64,000 nt of DNA. Source: Amyelois transitella. Taxonomy: Eukaryota; Arthropoda; Insecta; Lepidoptera; Pyralidae. The position numbers were made by a program, and so were the translations under genes. The notes beneath the pieces were generated by a model. The model did no database searches. It was not told the DNA's origin and saw only the letters and a list, made by a program, of their open reading frames with translations. Of the stretch, positions 1-9,659 are shown piece after piece. The stretch lies in assembly GCF_032362555.1 (NCBI RefSeq), contig NC_083520.1:7378001-7442000 (forward strand), given 5' to 3'. How positions within the stretch are numbered: position 1 is the stretch's first letter; each line of letters starts with the position of its first letter.

Positions 1-22
1 AATTAACATCTACAAAAGAGGT

Positions 23-278
23 TGTGGCGCCATCTCTACGCCACTCGTCAACAACATCAAATCACACAACAACTGTCAATCATCTCGAAGAAATCGACGC
101 TCTCAGCCAATAGCAGCGAAGAACCTAAATCGCGCAAGCAAAGATTTCACGGATTGGAGCTATATATACAACCTCCGACACAACATCGTCGGAGCCGCGG
201 TTCCCCAGGCATAACACCTAGCCTGGCGGAAGATCTTCCCTTTGGTGGCGGTCGAGCCGAATCATCGCTCCCGCTACA
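23..278 (+). repeat. 5' LTR of the TRIM
   Basis: This 256-bp direct terminal repeat has TG...CA ends and is identical to 751-1006. A TATA-like run (TATATATA, 161-168) could serve as the LTR promoter. A small inverted repeat (CCGAC...GTCGG) follows it at about 177-192. The first 14 bases include GGCGCCATCT, the same core as the TAGATGGC words found downstream. Confidence 0.9.
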
Positions 279-279
279 T

Positions 280-298
280 TGGTGACCCCGACGTGATT
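280..298 (+). promoter_or_regulatory. primer-binding site, tRNA-Trp type
   Basis: The sequence TGGTGACCCCGACGTGATT starts one base after the 5' LTR. Its reverse complement matches the CCA-tailed 3' end of animal tRNA-Trp(CCA) as I know it, over about 18 bases. This supports a reverse-transcribed element. Confidence 0.75.
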
Positions 299-738
299 GG
301 AAGCAACCTTCTCCATCATCATCAACTCCAATCCTCAGCATCACTCTTCACTCTGCAAGCAGTCTCACAGCAAGCCAGCAACTGGGTATCGCAGCAGGTC
401 CATCGCAGCCGACTCACCGAGCTTCCTGGTCCTGTCTCCACCCGCACTCACTCTCATCGACTTCAGCGACCGACGCATCTACCGCAGCCCACGCCTGGAT
501 TTCTTCGACGGCCGCTCTTCTCTCCAGCGTGGCAGCTCTGCACGATATCTACCGGCGCCAACAAGTCGACTTCGCTCTCTTCTGTCTCGACTCACCGCAG
601 ACTACGAGCAACGCAACGGCTCACTCCTGACTCACTAGGACTTCGAGCAACTTCCGACTCACTGGAAGACAACTGGCACTTGCAAGCTACTGAAGCACAG
701 ATTGCACAGCAAGATCAAAACTTCAGACCTCCGGTCTT

Positions 739-750
739 GGGGGGGAGTAC
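739..750 (+). promoter_or_regulatory. polypurine tract
   Basis: A run of seven G followed by AG lies directly upstream of the 3' LTR. It is the expected plus-strand primer of an LTR element. Confidence 0.7.
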
Positions 751-1006
751 TGTGGCGCCATCTCTACGCCACTCGTCAACAACATCAAATCACACAACAA
801 CTGTCAATCATCTCGAAGAAATCGACGCTCTCAGCCAATAGCAGCGAAGAACCTAAATCGCGCAAGCAAAGATTTCACGGATTGGAGCTATATATACAAC
901 CTCCGACACAACATCGTCGGAGCCGCGGTTCCCCAGGCATAACACCTAGCCTGGCGGAAGATCTTCCCTTTGGTGGCGGTCGAGCCGAATCATCGCTCCC
1001 GCTACA
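751..1006 (+). repeat. 3' LTR of the TRIM
   Basis: Identical to the 5' LTR over 256 bp, with the TATA-like run at 889-896. It is followed by AGGTAAGAC, so the right copy of the target duplication doubles as part of a splice-donor-like sequence. Confidence 0.9.
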
Positions 1007-1299
1007 AGGTAAGACCCAAACCATGATTTTGTAGTCAGTGCTTAAGTCAGCTGTTTGGATGAATATATTCAATTCCGAATAATTGCTTTTTAATTTCTAT
1101 GGCGTTATAGTACCTATAGAGTACCTACTACTTGATAATTAATCCTATTAAGTTCCGTTCTCGTGGAAATATGGGTAAATATTCTCTCAGTGCAACCTGA
1201 GACAATATAAAATGCCAAATGTGTGAAATCGTAGACTTTTACAAATAATGGGTTTATCTTTGCGGTAGATATCGTATGAAATTATTTTCATACAACTAG

Positions 1300-1912
1300 G
1301 GCCATCTAGCGCAAAAAAATATTACAATTTATTATTTTCCTGCCATCTATATTGCAATACATAAACTAAAAATAAAATGTAGCAGTACTCATCAATTATG
1401 TATTTTTGTTATTTTACTCTCCTCATAGATGGCACTATATTATTGCAAGTAAACCTTTGGATCTAACTTACAATAGCTAATACTAGATGGCTCTGACGTA
1501 AATTTGTGTTTTATAATGTTCTTCACTAGATGGCACAACCAGCAATTAAATTTTTGTTTTTGCTATTACTCAATAGATAGCATTGTAATTAAGTACTTTA
1601 ATATTTTTTGTACGAAATTTACAGACTTTAACTCCCAAATTCAAATAGAAATATCGTACCTAAATGACAAATAAATGTTTTCCTTGGTTATTATTCAAAC
1701 ACTGAGCTCATTTTAAATAATATATATTTTTTATTAACTTACTGTAATTTAATTAATTATTTATAAAATAATTAATTTAAAATCAATAGGTATCAAAATG
1801 GTATGGTACACGAAAAATTATTTATATTTAAAATTATAATTGCCACAATTATTAGAGCGAATTCAGGTGTGTTGTGTTATTTCGGAACTATACTCCCTCA
1901 CAGATGGCGTTG
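1300..1912. promoter_or_regulatory. cluster of TAGATGGC / GCCATCTA words
   Basis: At least six close copies of the word occur in about 610 bases, in both orientations: 1301-1309 (minus), 1342-1350 (minus), 1426-1435, 1483-1493, 1524-1536 and 1899-1908, with a degenerate one at 1574-1582. Several are followed or preceded by TTGCAA. The core resembles the GCGCCATCTAG core of the Drosophila CTCF motif as I recall it, which would make this a possible insulator or promoter-proximal element of the PH-domain gene. It could instead be the decayed remains of a tandem repeat. The surrounding sequence is AT-rich and has no coding signal. Confidence 0.45.
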
Positions 1913-1929
1913 CAATCAATGAAATAAAA

Positions 1930-2286
1930 CTTACTACACATTTGTCGTAGTACAGAGATGGGGGGGTGCACGTCAACTTTGCCGTCGCCCATTCATTCAA
2001 CAATCATTGACGCGCCGGCCGGCCGGCTAGTCGTTCGTTGTTATTACATGAAGTCAGGCGAAATTCCTGTAACGCGCGCGTGTAACGAACTATTTCGAAT
2101 TTTAAAAAAAACGAACATATATTTTGACAGATAGGTGACTGGACTGACGATTTGTGAAACAGTTTAGAATTGAAAATTATTTCTTCTTGGATTAATTTTT
2201 GTCTTCGATTGGACTTCAATGACATTGGTTTTCCCTAGTGATGATGTGTGGTGTAGTGTTTGTTTGTATGATGTTGTGGTGAGGCG
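1930..2286 (+). promoter_or_regulatory. promoter/5' leader of the PH-domain gene
   Basis: The sequence becomes GC-richer here, with several CpG-containing words and a GGCCGGCCGG run at about 2015-2026. It leads into the start codon at 2287. No clear TATA box is seen. Upstream ATGs lie at 2048 (28 codons), 2219 (ends at 2296, overlapping the main start) and 2241 (ends at 2282). An in-frame stop at 2269-2271 fixes 2287 as the first usable start of the main frame. The transcription start is not determined. Confidence 0.4.
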
Positions 2287-2404
2287 ATGCTTGTAGGAGA
2301 ACAGTCCCCGGCGCCGCGTGTGGTGGCCGGACTAAGAAAACTTCGTCCAGAATTAACTCCGGGACCTGTGCCAACGCCCACAGATCCTAATATAAGGATA
2401 TCGG
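2287..2404 (+). CDS. PH-domain gene, coding exon 1
   Basis: The exon starts MLVGEQSPAP and ends with one base of a split Gly codon before the donor GTCAGT. The composition is proline-rich (LTPGPVPTPTDP) and CpG-rich compared with the flanking intron. The last residues, RISG, begin the first strand of the PH domain. Confidence 0.72.
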
Positions 2405-5400
2405 GTCAGTAATTGTTCCTATTTTTTTTATTTTGTAAGAAAAGCATGGCCAAAAACACAATAGTAGTGCAACCAGGCAATCTGTCCTTGGGTTTAGGTT
2501 ATATGGTTATAGTTTGGGTTTTATTTTTTAAGTCAACCATTTAATCTTGTTTTTGTTATTTTCTATTCCTGTCACTATTTTCTTTCACGTCACAAATTCC
2601 CTTATCACTCTCGTCCTTATTCTGTTACTCAATGTTATTCCGATCATAGAACCTACTACCCCTAATGCTCTCATTACCGCTGTGTTTATTCGGCTTTCAT
2701 GCTTCTTCTCTTACATTCAACTTTTCACTCCCGTGCATTAGTGTTGGTTCGCTTCTATGAACTGCTAGACGATCCCATTTTTGATAGTTATGCAGTTCTC
2801 CGTTCACCATGCTCCCCGCATTCACTCTCCTCCAAACATAATTGTCACACTTTTTCATCAGCTGTAACTACTCTTTCAATTGCTCCACTTTTTCTCCTCT
2901 GAGCAATATAGGAATACCTATGAAGTGTTATAATTTCTTTCTCTATCTCAAAAAACATTTTTTTGTTTTACTTACATTTACCTCCTTTCGTGTCTGATTA
3001 TCAAAGCTTCATACCTACCTACCTACATACAGCTTACCATCGATCGATTATTAGGTAGATTATAACTTAGTAGATTATACTTAGACGTCCTACATTCCTA
3101 ACAAAAACCAAGAAATGTGTGTCTTGTTACTTATTTATAAGAAACATATGGTTTAATGGAACTTGATGGGAACTAAAACGAACAAGGGTTTATTTACATT
3201 GGAATAGGGTAACCACTAACCACCCAGTTAGCTCTTAGCAGTAAGACTACCTACTATTGACATGACAAAAGTAACTAACTACAAAGGTACCTACTTACCT
3301 ACAAAAGTTCCATTTTTGTTATTTGGCTTACTGGTAAGTCAGTGAATTTTTTATGGTTCCATCTCTTAAAAAAGTCCCTGTTTACCGCCGCCTGATAGCC
3401 TAGGCACGGTCATACATAAATAAATAAATATAAATAACATAACAATTAGGTAAGTACCTACTAATTACCTAGGAAGTTGGAACTTTTTCAAAACGGTGAT
3501 AAGCTCTGTTTCATCCCACGTTGATAACGTTTGCGTGGGCGTCAGGCGGGACATACAGTGACTCAGTGAATGATAACGGTGATTAGGGTTAGAGCGCCTG
3601 TAATCAAAAATTGTTTTGGCAAATAATTTTAGCGTTAGTACCTATTTTCGTAAATTTTTGATTCATGATGCAATAAGATATTATACCTACAATTTTTTTA
3701 AACATGAAGCCTATCGCCCGGATAGTTAGGAAGTGTCCATTTTCCGACTTGCCCTTCAGTTGCCATTGCCATGTTCCCTGTAAACCTCATCATCATCATC
3801 AGCCGTAGGACGTCCACTGCTGAGCATAGGCCTCTCCTCATGACTTCCACCTCGCGCTTCCACTTATACCTAATTGCCTACTTCTTTCGCTTCATTCACA
3901 TTCATCAATTATGCAAGCTCGCCTATATGTGATCTAGGATTGTTGCAATGTTTTTGTTACTATTTTTATTATAACAAGTAAGTAATTTGAAAGTCTTGAA
4001 GGCTGAACAGTTTTTTCATAACTACTACAGCACATAACTATTAAGTTAGTTTCATTATGTTATTTTCACTTAGAATTAAAATTACTACCGCTTTCAAAGC
4101 AGACTCCTGAAGCATAACAATTGCGGGTGCAACTAAGAAACGCAAAAATAAGACAATGTTCACATGAATTACTTAGTAAAAAAAATAAGAGCTTGTTCAA
4201 TAATGGATGAACTTTTCACGCTTCAATAAAAATTATTTTCTATTGTTATGTAAGTAGGTCCCATGATTTAATAAACCTTAACATATGAACAACTTGATGC
4301 ACGATTACGCGGCTGTTTTAAAAGTGCATTCTATAAACGATTTCATAAACATAAGCAAAACGTTAACTTGAACAAACGCACGATTACGTACCTATTTTAA
4401 TATTTCATCCTATAAACGATTTAATAAACAAAAACAAAACATAAAAACATCTTTGAACAAATGCACGATTACGTATTTCAAAAGAGCTTATCCAGTTTAT
4501 CCTATACCTAGGTACAAACAAACATTTGCACATGCAGATACAACCAAAACAACATCCAACATGAAACATGAGTTCATCGGTCCGAAAGTTCTTTGTCAGG
4601 AGTCCTGACACCGAAAAGGTTATGGTCGAAAGAGCCCGAGTTCAAATTTGCGAGGCCTGGCTTTTATCGCAAAAAAACTGACACAAAGCTAATTACACGA
4701 CATTGGCTTTTCGGGCGTCATAATATACGAGTACCTACATACATACACATATAAGTACATAATAATCACGCATATATTTATTTTATTTTTTTATAGTCTA
4801 TATGTATATATTTTCTATCAATATTACTTATCTTAATATTACTTATATTTACTAAGTTATGAGTTTGTCTTTCCTTGTTGGCTGGGGTCTTTATGACCCC
4901 GATTCTAAAGAGTGTGGTAAACCAATAACTAAGTTAATTTAAAATTATAATATTTTTAAAAAACACCATTGTTAATCCGCGGCTCCGCCCGCTTGTACCT
5001 ACTTAAATAAAAAAATGCTACCTTCCGATCCGAACCTACGAGAATTTCCGAAATCTTTTCTTAGTGCACCCCTAGAACTAGAACACATAAGAATCCTATA
5101 TGCAAAATTAAATAGATCACAATAAGTGGCATTATCTTACATATCGGTCATTGTAACTAGTACTTACATCTCTAGTAATGCGATCTAAAATACATTTAGT
5201 ATTTATTTTAGCCTCGATACTTCTTGTCTTGTACCATCAAAGAAGTAGGTTCACACTTGTGTGATACACACATACATGACAATTTTATATCATTACATAA
5301 GTTTCTAATAAGCAAACAGTTATATTCCTAGAACCAATTCGGTACATGATGAAATCTGCAATGATAACGAACTGATAAGATTAATATCGATACTTTAGGG

Positions 5401-8400
5401 CTTGCTCGGTTATCGGATCATAGATAAAACAAAGTACAGTGTTTATTTATTTCCTTTGCAAAGATGTAATGCTCTGATGATTAGTATGTGAATTGGGAAA
5501 AATCATAAATTTGTTCCGCGCACAAAACTAACAGACAGCCCCTTTTTAGCCTAATTTCATCAAATGGTGGTTTAAATACACGTTTTTAATTTCAACTAAA
5601 TACTTGAAACATTTCAGAGTATTGTAGAGGAAATTTTAGATATCGGTAGGTTCAGAAAAACCTTTTTTATATTATTTTCCAAATGTTTAAACAGAGAATT
5701 TTCCACAATTTTTTTTAATCCTAACTCTTCGTTTATCTCTCTTGATTTGATTTCGCCATTTTATAAGCCTATACTGCCGTCAACATCTGTACAAAGCGAC
5801 ACTACTCCAGTTTTACTGTAAGTTTTCGCCAATACTTAACACACATACATTTTGTTCACCAGGTGTACTCCGACAATATTACAATGACGACAGCGACTCG
5901 TGGGCTTGGGTGCGGGCGGCCGTCCAGCGCGGCTGCCTGCTCGCCTGGCGCGACGGCACATTGCCCAGGAGACCCGCGGCCAGGTTGCCATTGCGGGACC
6001 TCCACTTGCGCATCGCACCAACCTTGCCCAACGCCTTCCAGCTGTCGAGGCTGCGCGACGACACGTCTGTTGCCACATTTCAGGTGAATTTATTAAATAT
6101 TTTGTCACTCCTAGATCGTCCTGTCCTGATGCTATCAGGGAGAACGCAATCGAAGCAACCTGCATCCAATGATTCCCCGCAGACTTCACCAGGTCGTCGG
6201 TGAGTCTCGCGAGAGGGCGTCCTACTAATTGCAATACCTACCTACTTATTGAATGGTAGTGGTAAATGTTATCTCTGAGAAGCCTTCTCTACCAACGGCG
6301 TACGGATAAGGGGTGTTTGTGATATTATGTATGTGACTATTGTTGAATATATATTGTTACAATTTGTAATTGAGAAGAAAAACATGATATTTAACCACAA
6401 TGGCAATAAAATCGCTTACGTCCCGAACCAACTGATCTTCACGACGACGAGTCGCGATACTTTATAGTGAAATTTACCGTTCTTCTACACCTGACCTTCG
6501 AAATTTTTGTAGGGAATTCACTCATATAGGATCAGATGAAACATCCATATGCCTAAATATACCGATTTCCTTTAACTTCACCGTAACATTAAAATATCGT
6601 GTAGCTTCGCGTTTATATATAGAGATATCTATGTGAACTAATCCAAATACCCTGTTTGTTATGAAATATTGAACCGATAATGAAAATTATTTTACCGTTA
6701 CCGTTACACAGGTACATTACCTGCGCATGCGCATGTAGTACGTACCACGATGACGTAGAGATAATTATAGCCCAACAATTATAAAGGAATAATAAAATAA
6801 CTATGAGAGAGACCGTCACTTTCGTTTCCTCAGTGAAAAGTGATTTCACGACATCCGGGAAACATTTATAGGCGTCAATGATGTGGAAAAGTATTATAGT
6901 TCTTTTGTTATTCCGTTTTGAATACGTTCCGGACGGTAGACATGTGAGGAAACTATTCCTATTTAAGATTCCTCAATATGAGCGTTAGGAAATGTAATTC
7001 ATGTTGTAATTTATTAGTTTTTACCTTTTTTTCTTAGTGAGTAGCAATGCGGTCGTTGTAGAATATGCCTAATATTGCAAGTCTATCATTTGAGTAATTT
7101 TCCGTTATTATGTTTTGGTACTATGTAACTATAAACATAGTGGGGTTTAGCTGTGGCCCAATTAAAGTTCAAATAGTTTTTAGCTAAATTTCATAATAAC
7201 AAATCTTGAATTTGAATTTTAATCGTTTTGATTTAATTTTTGATTGACATCTCGATGTCGTTTGTGTGAGAATCACCGTCCAACCATCCTGTTTATACTC
7301 ATATTTATACTGATTTAGTTACCAAAAATGCATTTTATTATATATTATTGTATAATGTATAATATTATGTAATCAGCTCGTGACAATGCAAACTCAGGAC
7401 AGTTAGTCTATTTATTACATTAGCGAATATCTTCCCCTTCTAAATTACTTTTTTCATAACTTCTCTTTAATATCATATAAGCCTTTTGAATAAAAATATT
7501 AGTTTTCTATCTAATTGGGCCTCATTACACAAACTAAGCCATGACCACGTGTGTATATAGAGACAATGTGTTCGGCGCGGTCACGTACGGCGTCATTGTC
7601 TGCTACTACAATGCTTTCATAAATTATCAACAGTTCATCAGTTGTGCCACTTTAGTGGTTACAAGATATAAATCAATATTACTACTGTTTAAAATTATAT
7701 AATTTGTCTAAGCTGTTTTGTTTGACGTTGTGGTGAAGATGATATTACCGAGGAGTTTGATCATGATAGATTGGTGGTTTTTGAGAATTTTCACAGATTT
7801 AATACAATTTATTTTAGTTACTGAACCCACAGTCTTTATACATAAAGACTCTTCTAATGTATGGAACTTTGGAGGCAAGAATATGTCATAATGTCTGAGA
7901 AACTTCATCATTGACCATCGTGCTAAAAAGCCAATCACTTATGTTTGATTGAGGACGGATATTGCAAGTTTAATAGCACTTGGTTGCAACAAGGCATTTG
8001 AAAGTCGATAAACAGTTTCGCGTGTGAAGTTACTAGGATTCCTAAAAAAACAACGATTGAGCTGGAATCTTCGTGAACTGAATGAGTTGCTACTGAACGC
8101 TATTCTATGTTAGTTTAACTCCCAATTTGCTAATGTAACTATTAAGTAAAATAGTCACGAAAATGTTATTGCATTCCGTTACCAATAAGTGTGCTTTATC
8201 TTAGGAAACTTGGGTAACGTCTTGCGAGACCTCAGCCCCTTCGACCCACCTTTCTCACGATTCGCTCGCTTTAATAGACCTTACTGAGCGCAACACACGT
8301 AAATCATCGCCTTTTGTATAAGGCGACCTTTTGATGGCACTATTAACATAAGAAGGGATAGATCGTGAAGGTGTTGACACTTGAAAGAAACACGTTCTGA

Positions 8401-9551
8401 AGAAAGACATATGATCCTTGAGCATTAATGTTTTGTCGCTAGTCTATGAAGGCCTCAAGATCAGATGTTTTATTGTCGTCACTACAAAAGTTCAACATAC
8501 GTGCGAGGTTAACGTTTCCGTTGAAATAACTCTTATTCAAATTAGCAATCGTATTTAATTCAGTTTTCTATTATCAGGCCCCAGTTACAAAATAGACGTC
8601 CTTGCTTTCTATAATAATTATATATTTTTTCTATTGTTACAGGCTTGTAATGCGGCGGAATATGCCAAATGGGTGCGCGCACTATGTGTCGAGATTCTCG
8701 GCCAGACACCGTTACCACAAGTCCGCTTCCTGGACGTGCTGCCAGCGGCGGATACCAGTCGAAATCCAAAGAACGAGGCTCCTCAACAAAAGACCCCGGC
8801 ATGTCCGCCCCGGGCGCCACCGAGAGCTCGGCGGAGGCTGCTAACTTCTCCAGAAACACAGTTGCCTCGAAGAGATCATTCGCCTGCCGCAACGGATGAG
8901 GGTATCGTCGTCGAAGACGACGATTACGACTCATCGTCCGACCGCAGCCTCGACCTGACCCTCTCCCTCGACGCATTGAAAACCACAGACGTGGTGGACG
9001 CGCCGGCGCCGGTAAGAAAAGCGGAGGTCATCAAATGCGACAATTGCAGCAAATTGAACGCGCAGCATCACACACTACCGCGCGCTCGATCTACTGATTC
9101 GGAGCAAGGTCGTCACCGTTACCTAAAACGTTGGGAGGGGACGGCTGGCGCCGCGGAGCGCGGCCGCTTCACGATGGAGGCTGCACGACGCAAAACCGCT
9201 TCTCTAGAAAGCAGAGCGAGATCTTGCTCGCCTAATGCTCACGAAGCAGTAGCCAAGTACGTGCCTGTCAGGGAGCGAAGGGCACTATTCGAATCGCTGT
9301 CTAAGACTGGTAGCGGATTGGCACGGAGTACAGAGCAGCTGACGAGGCCCGTGGTTGTCCCGGAGACGACTCCGCGGCGCGCGGCGTCGCTGCACGACCT
9401 GCAGGCGCCGCCGACGCGGTCGGTGAGCGACCTGCGGCAGTTCTTCGAGGCGGTGGCGCGCGGCGTGGGGGGCTGCTCCGCGAGCCTGCAGCGCCACAGC
9501 GCGCCGCCCAACCCTGCGCCGCGCGCCTTCGCCTCCCTCACCTGCGCTTAA
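2287..9551 (+). CDS. PH-domain protein, three coding exons (415 aa)
   Basis: The coding exons are 2287-2404 (118 nt), 5863-6083 (221 nt) and 8643-9551 (909 nt including the stop). Together they make 1248 nt. All junctions follow GT-AG and the phases fit (phase 1, then phase 0). Residues from about 37 to 140 read as a PH domain: strand-like ISGVLRQYY, then SWAWVRAAVQRGCLLAW, ending with the helix AEYAKWVRALCVEIL, whose Trp is the residue most conserved in PH domains. PH domains bind phosphoinositides or protein partners at membranes. The remaining residues are rich in Ser, Arg, Pro and acidic stretches (VVEDDDYDSSSD), with repeated RS/RAAS-type sites that could be phosphorylated, and a YVPVRERRALFESL segment. 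I do not recognise the orthologue. Extra alternative exons in the introns cannot be excluded. A poly(A) signal follows at 9650. Confidence 0.82.
2405..5862 (+). other. intron 1 of the PH-domain gene
   Basis: This 3.46-kb AT-rich intron runs from donor GTCAGT to acceptor TTGTTCACCAG. It holds TACCTAC-type simple repeats around 3015-3060 and 3280-3300, a LINE-derived fragment near 3785-3930, and no further coding sequence that I can support. Confidence 0.7.
3785..3930 (-). repeat. lepidopteran interspersed repeat fragment (LINE tail-like)
   Basis: A CATCATCATCAG run leads into AGGACGTCCACTGCTGAGCA and CATAGGCCTCTCC, a word string I know from many insect genomes. It is followed by TTCTTTCGCTTCATTCACAT, which resembles the minus strand of the LINE tail seen at 51540-51770. 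It is degenerate and its class is uncertain. Confidence 0.5.
5863..6083 (+). CDS. PH-domain gene, coding exon 2
   Basis: The exon lies between the acceptor TTCACCAG and the donor GTGAAT. It is strongly GC-rich against an AT-rich background. It encodes most of the beta strands of the PH domain, from VLRQYYNDDSDSW to LRDDTSVATFQ, with no stop in the phase dictated by exon 1. Overlapping open frames on both strands are by-products of the high GC. Confidence 0.85.
6084..8642 (+). other. intron 2 of the PH-domain gene
   Basis: This 2.56-kb AT-rich intron ends in a pyrimidine-rich acceptor (TTTTTTCTATTGTTACAG). No recognisable repeat or exon was found. A short GC-richer patch with CACGTG lies near 7545-7610. 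Confidence 0.7.
8643..9551 (+). CDS. PH-domain gene, last coding exon
   Basis: The exon opens with ACNAAEYAKWVRALCVEIL, the C-terminal helix of the PH domain, and continues 303 codons to TAA at 9549-9551. After the helix the protein is low complexity: a proline/arginine-rich linker, an acidic block, one CDNC pair, then Arg/Ser-rich sequence and a final RSVSDLRQFFEAVARG segment that could form an amphipathic helix. The open frame starts three codons upstream of the acceptor, so the intron boundary is chosen from AG and phase. Confidence 0.85.
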   Translation, partial: ACNAAEYAKWVRALCVEILGQTPLPQVRFLDVLPAADTSRNPKNEAPQQKTPACPPRAPPRARRRLLTSPETQLPRRDHSPAATDEGIVVEDDDYDSSSDRSLDLTLSLDALKTTDVVDAPAPVRKAEVIKCDNCSKLNAQHHTLPRARSTDSEQGRHRYLKRWEGTAGAAERGRFTMEAARRKTASLESRARSCSPNAHEAVAKYVPVRERRALFESLSKTGSGLARSTEQLTRPVVVPETTPRRAASLHDLQAPPTRSVSDLRQFFEAVARGVGGCSASLQRHSAPPNPAPRAFASLTCA

Positions 9552-9649
9552 AATGTACATATTGTAGATATGGCGTTGACCGCCTACTGTCTCCCTAAGT
9601 CGTTTATTTTAAGACTGTTAAAAGTATTGTTATAGAAATACCTAATATA

Positions 9650-9655
9650 AATAAA
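9650..9655 (+). terminator. poly(A) signal of the PH-domain gene
   Basis: AATAAA lies 99 bases after the stop codon. It is the first canonical signal after the CDS. Confidence 0.65.
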
Positions 9656-9659
9656 ATGA

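Larger units (their letters stand above)
23..1006 (+). mobile_element. TRIM: miniature non-autonomous LTR retrotransposon
   Basis: Two copies of a 256-bp sequence (23-278 and 751-1006) that are identical base for base by eye flank a 472-bp interior. Each LTR begins TGTGGCGCC and ends GCTACA. The 4-bp word AGGT precedes the left LTR (19-22) and follows the right one (1007-1010), so the insertion is complete with its target duplication. The interior starts with a primer-binding site matching the 3' end of animal tRNA-Trp and ends with a G-rich polypurine tract. There is no room for gag-pol: the interior has only a 5' leader-like part and a 3' end-like part. The layout fits an internally deleted derivative of a Ty3/gypsy-type element mobilised in trans. 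Identical LTRs suggest recent insertion, or less likely gene conversion. The open frame across 242-841 has no recognisable domain. Confidence 0.9.

Noticed and set aside
242..841. 199-codon open frame across the TRIM as a gene
   Set aside because: It spans LTR, interior and LTR, has no recognisable domain, and is a by-product of GC-rich retroelement sequence.
5836..6234. Antisense and alternative frames over PH exon 2 (132, 90 and 97 codons)
   Set aside because: They overlap the exon whose splice phase and PH-domain residues fit. High GC leaves the other frames open.
9239..9560. Minus-strand frames over the last PH exon
   Set aside because: Shadows of the plus-strand coding sequence, with no domain of their own.
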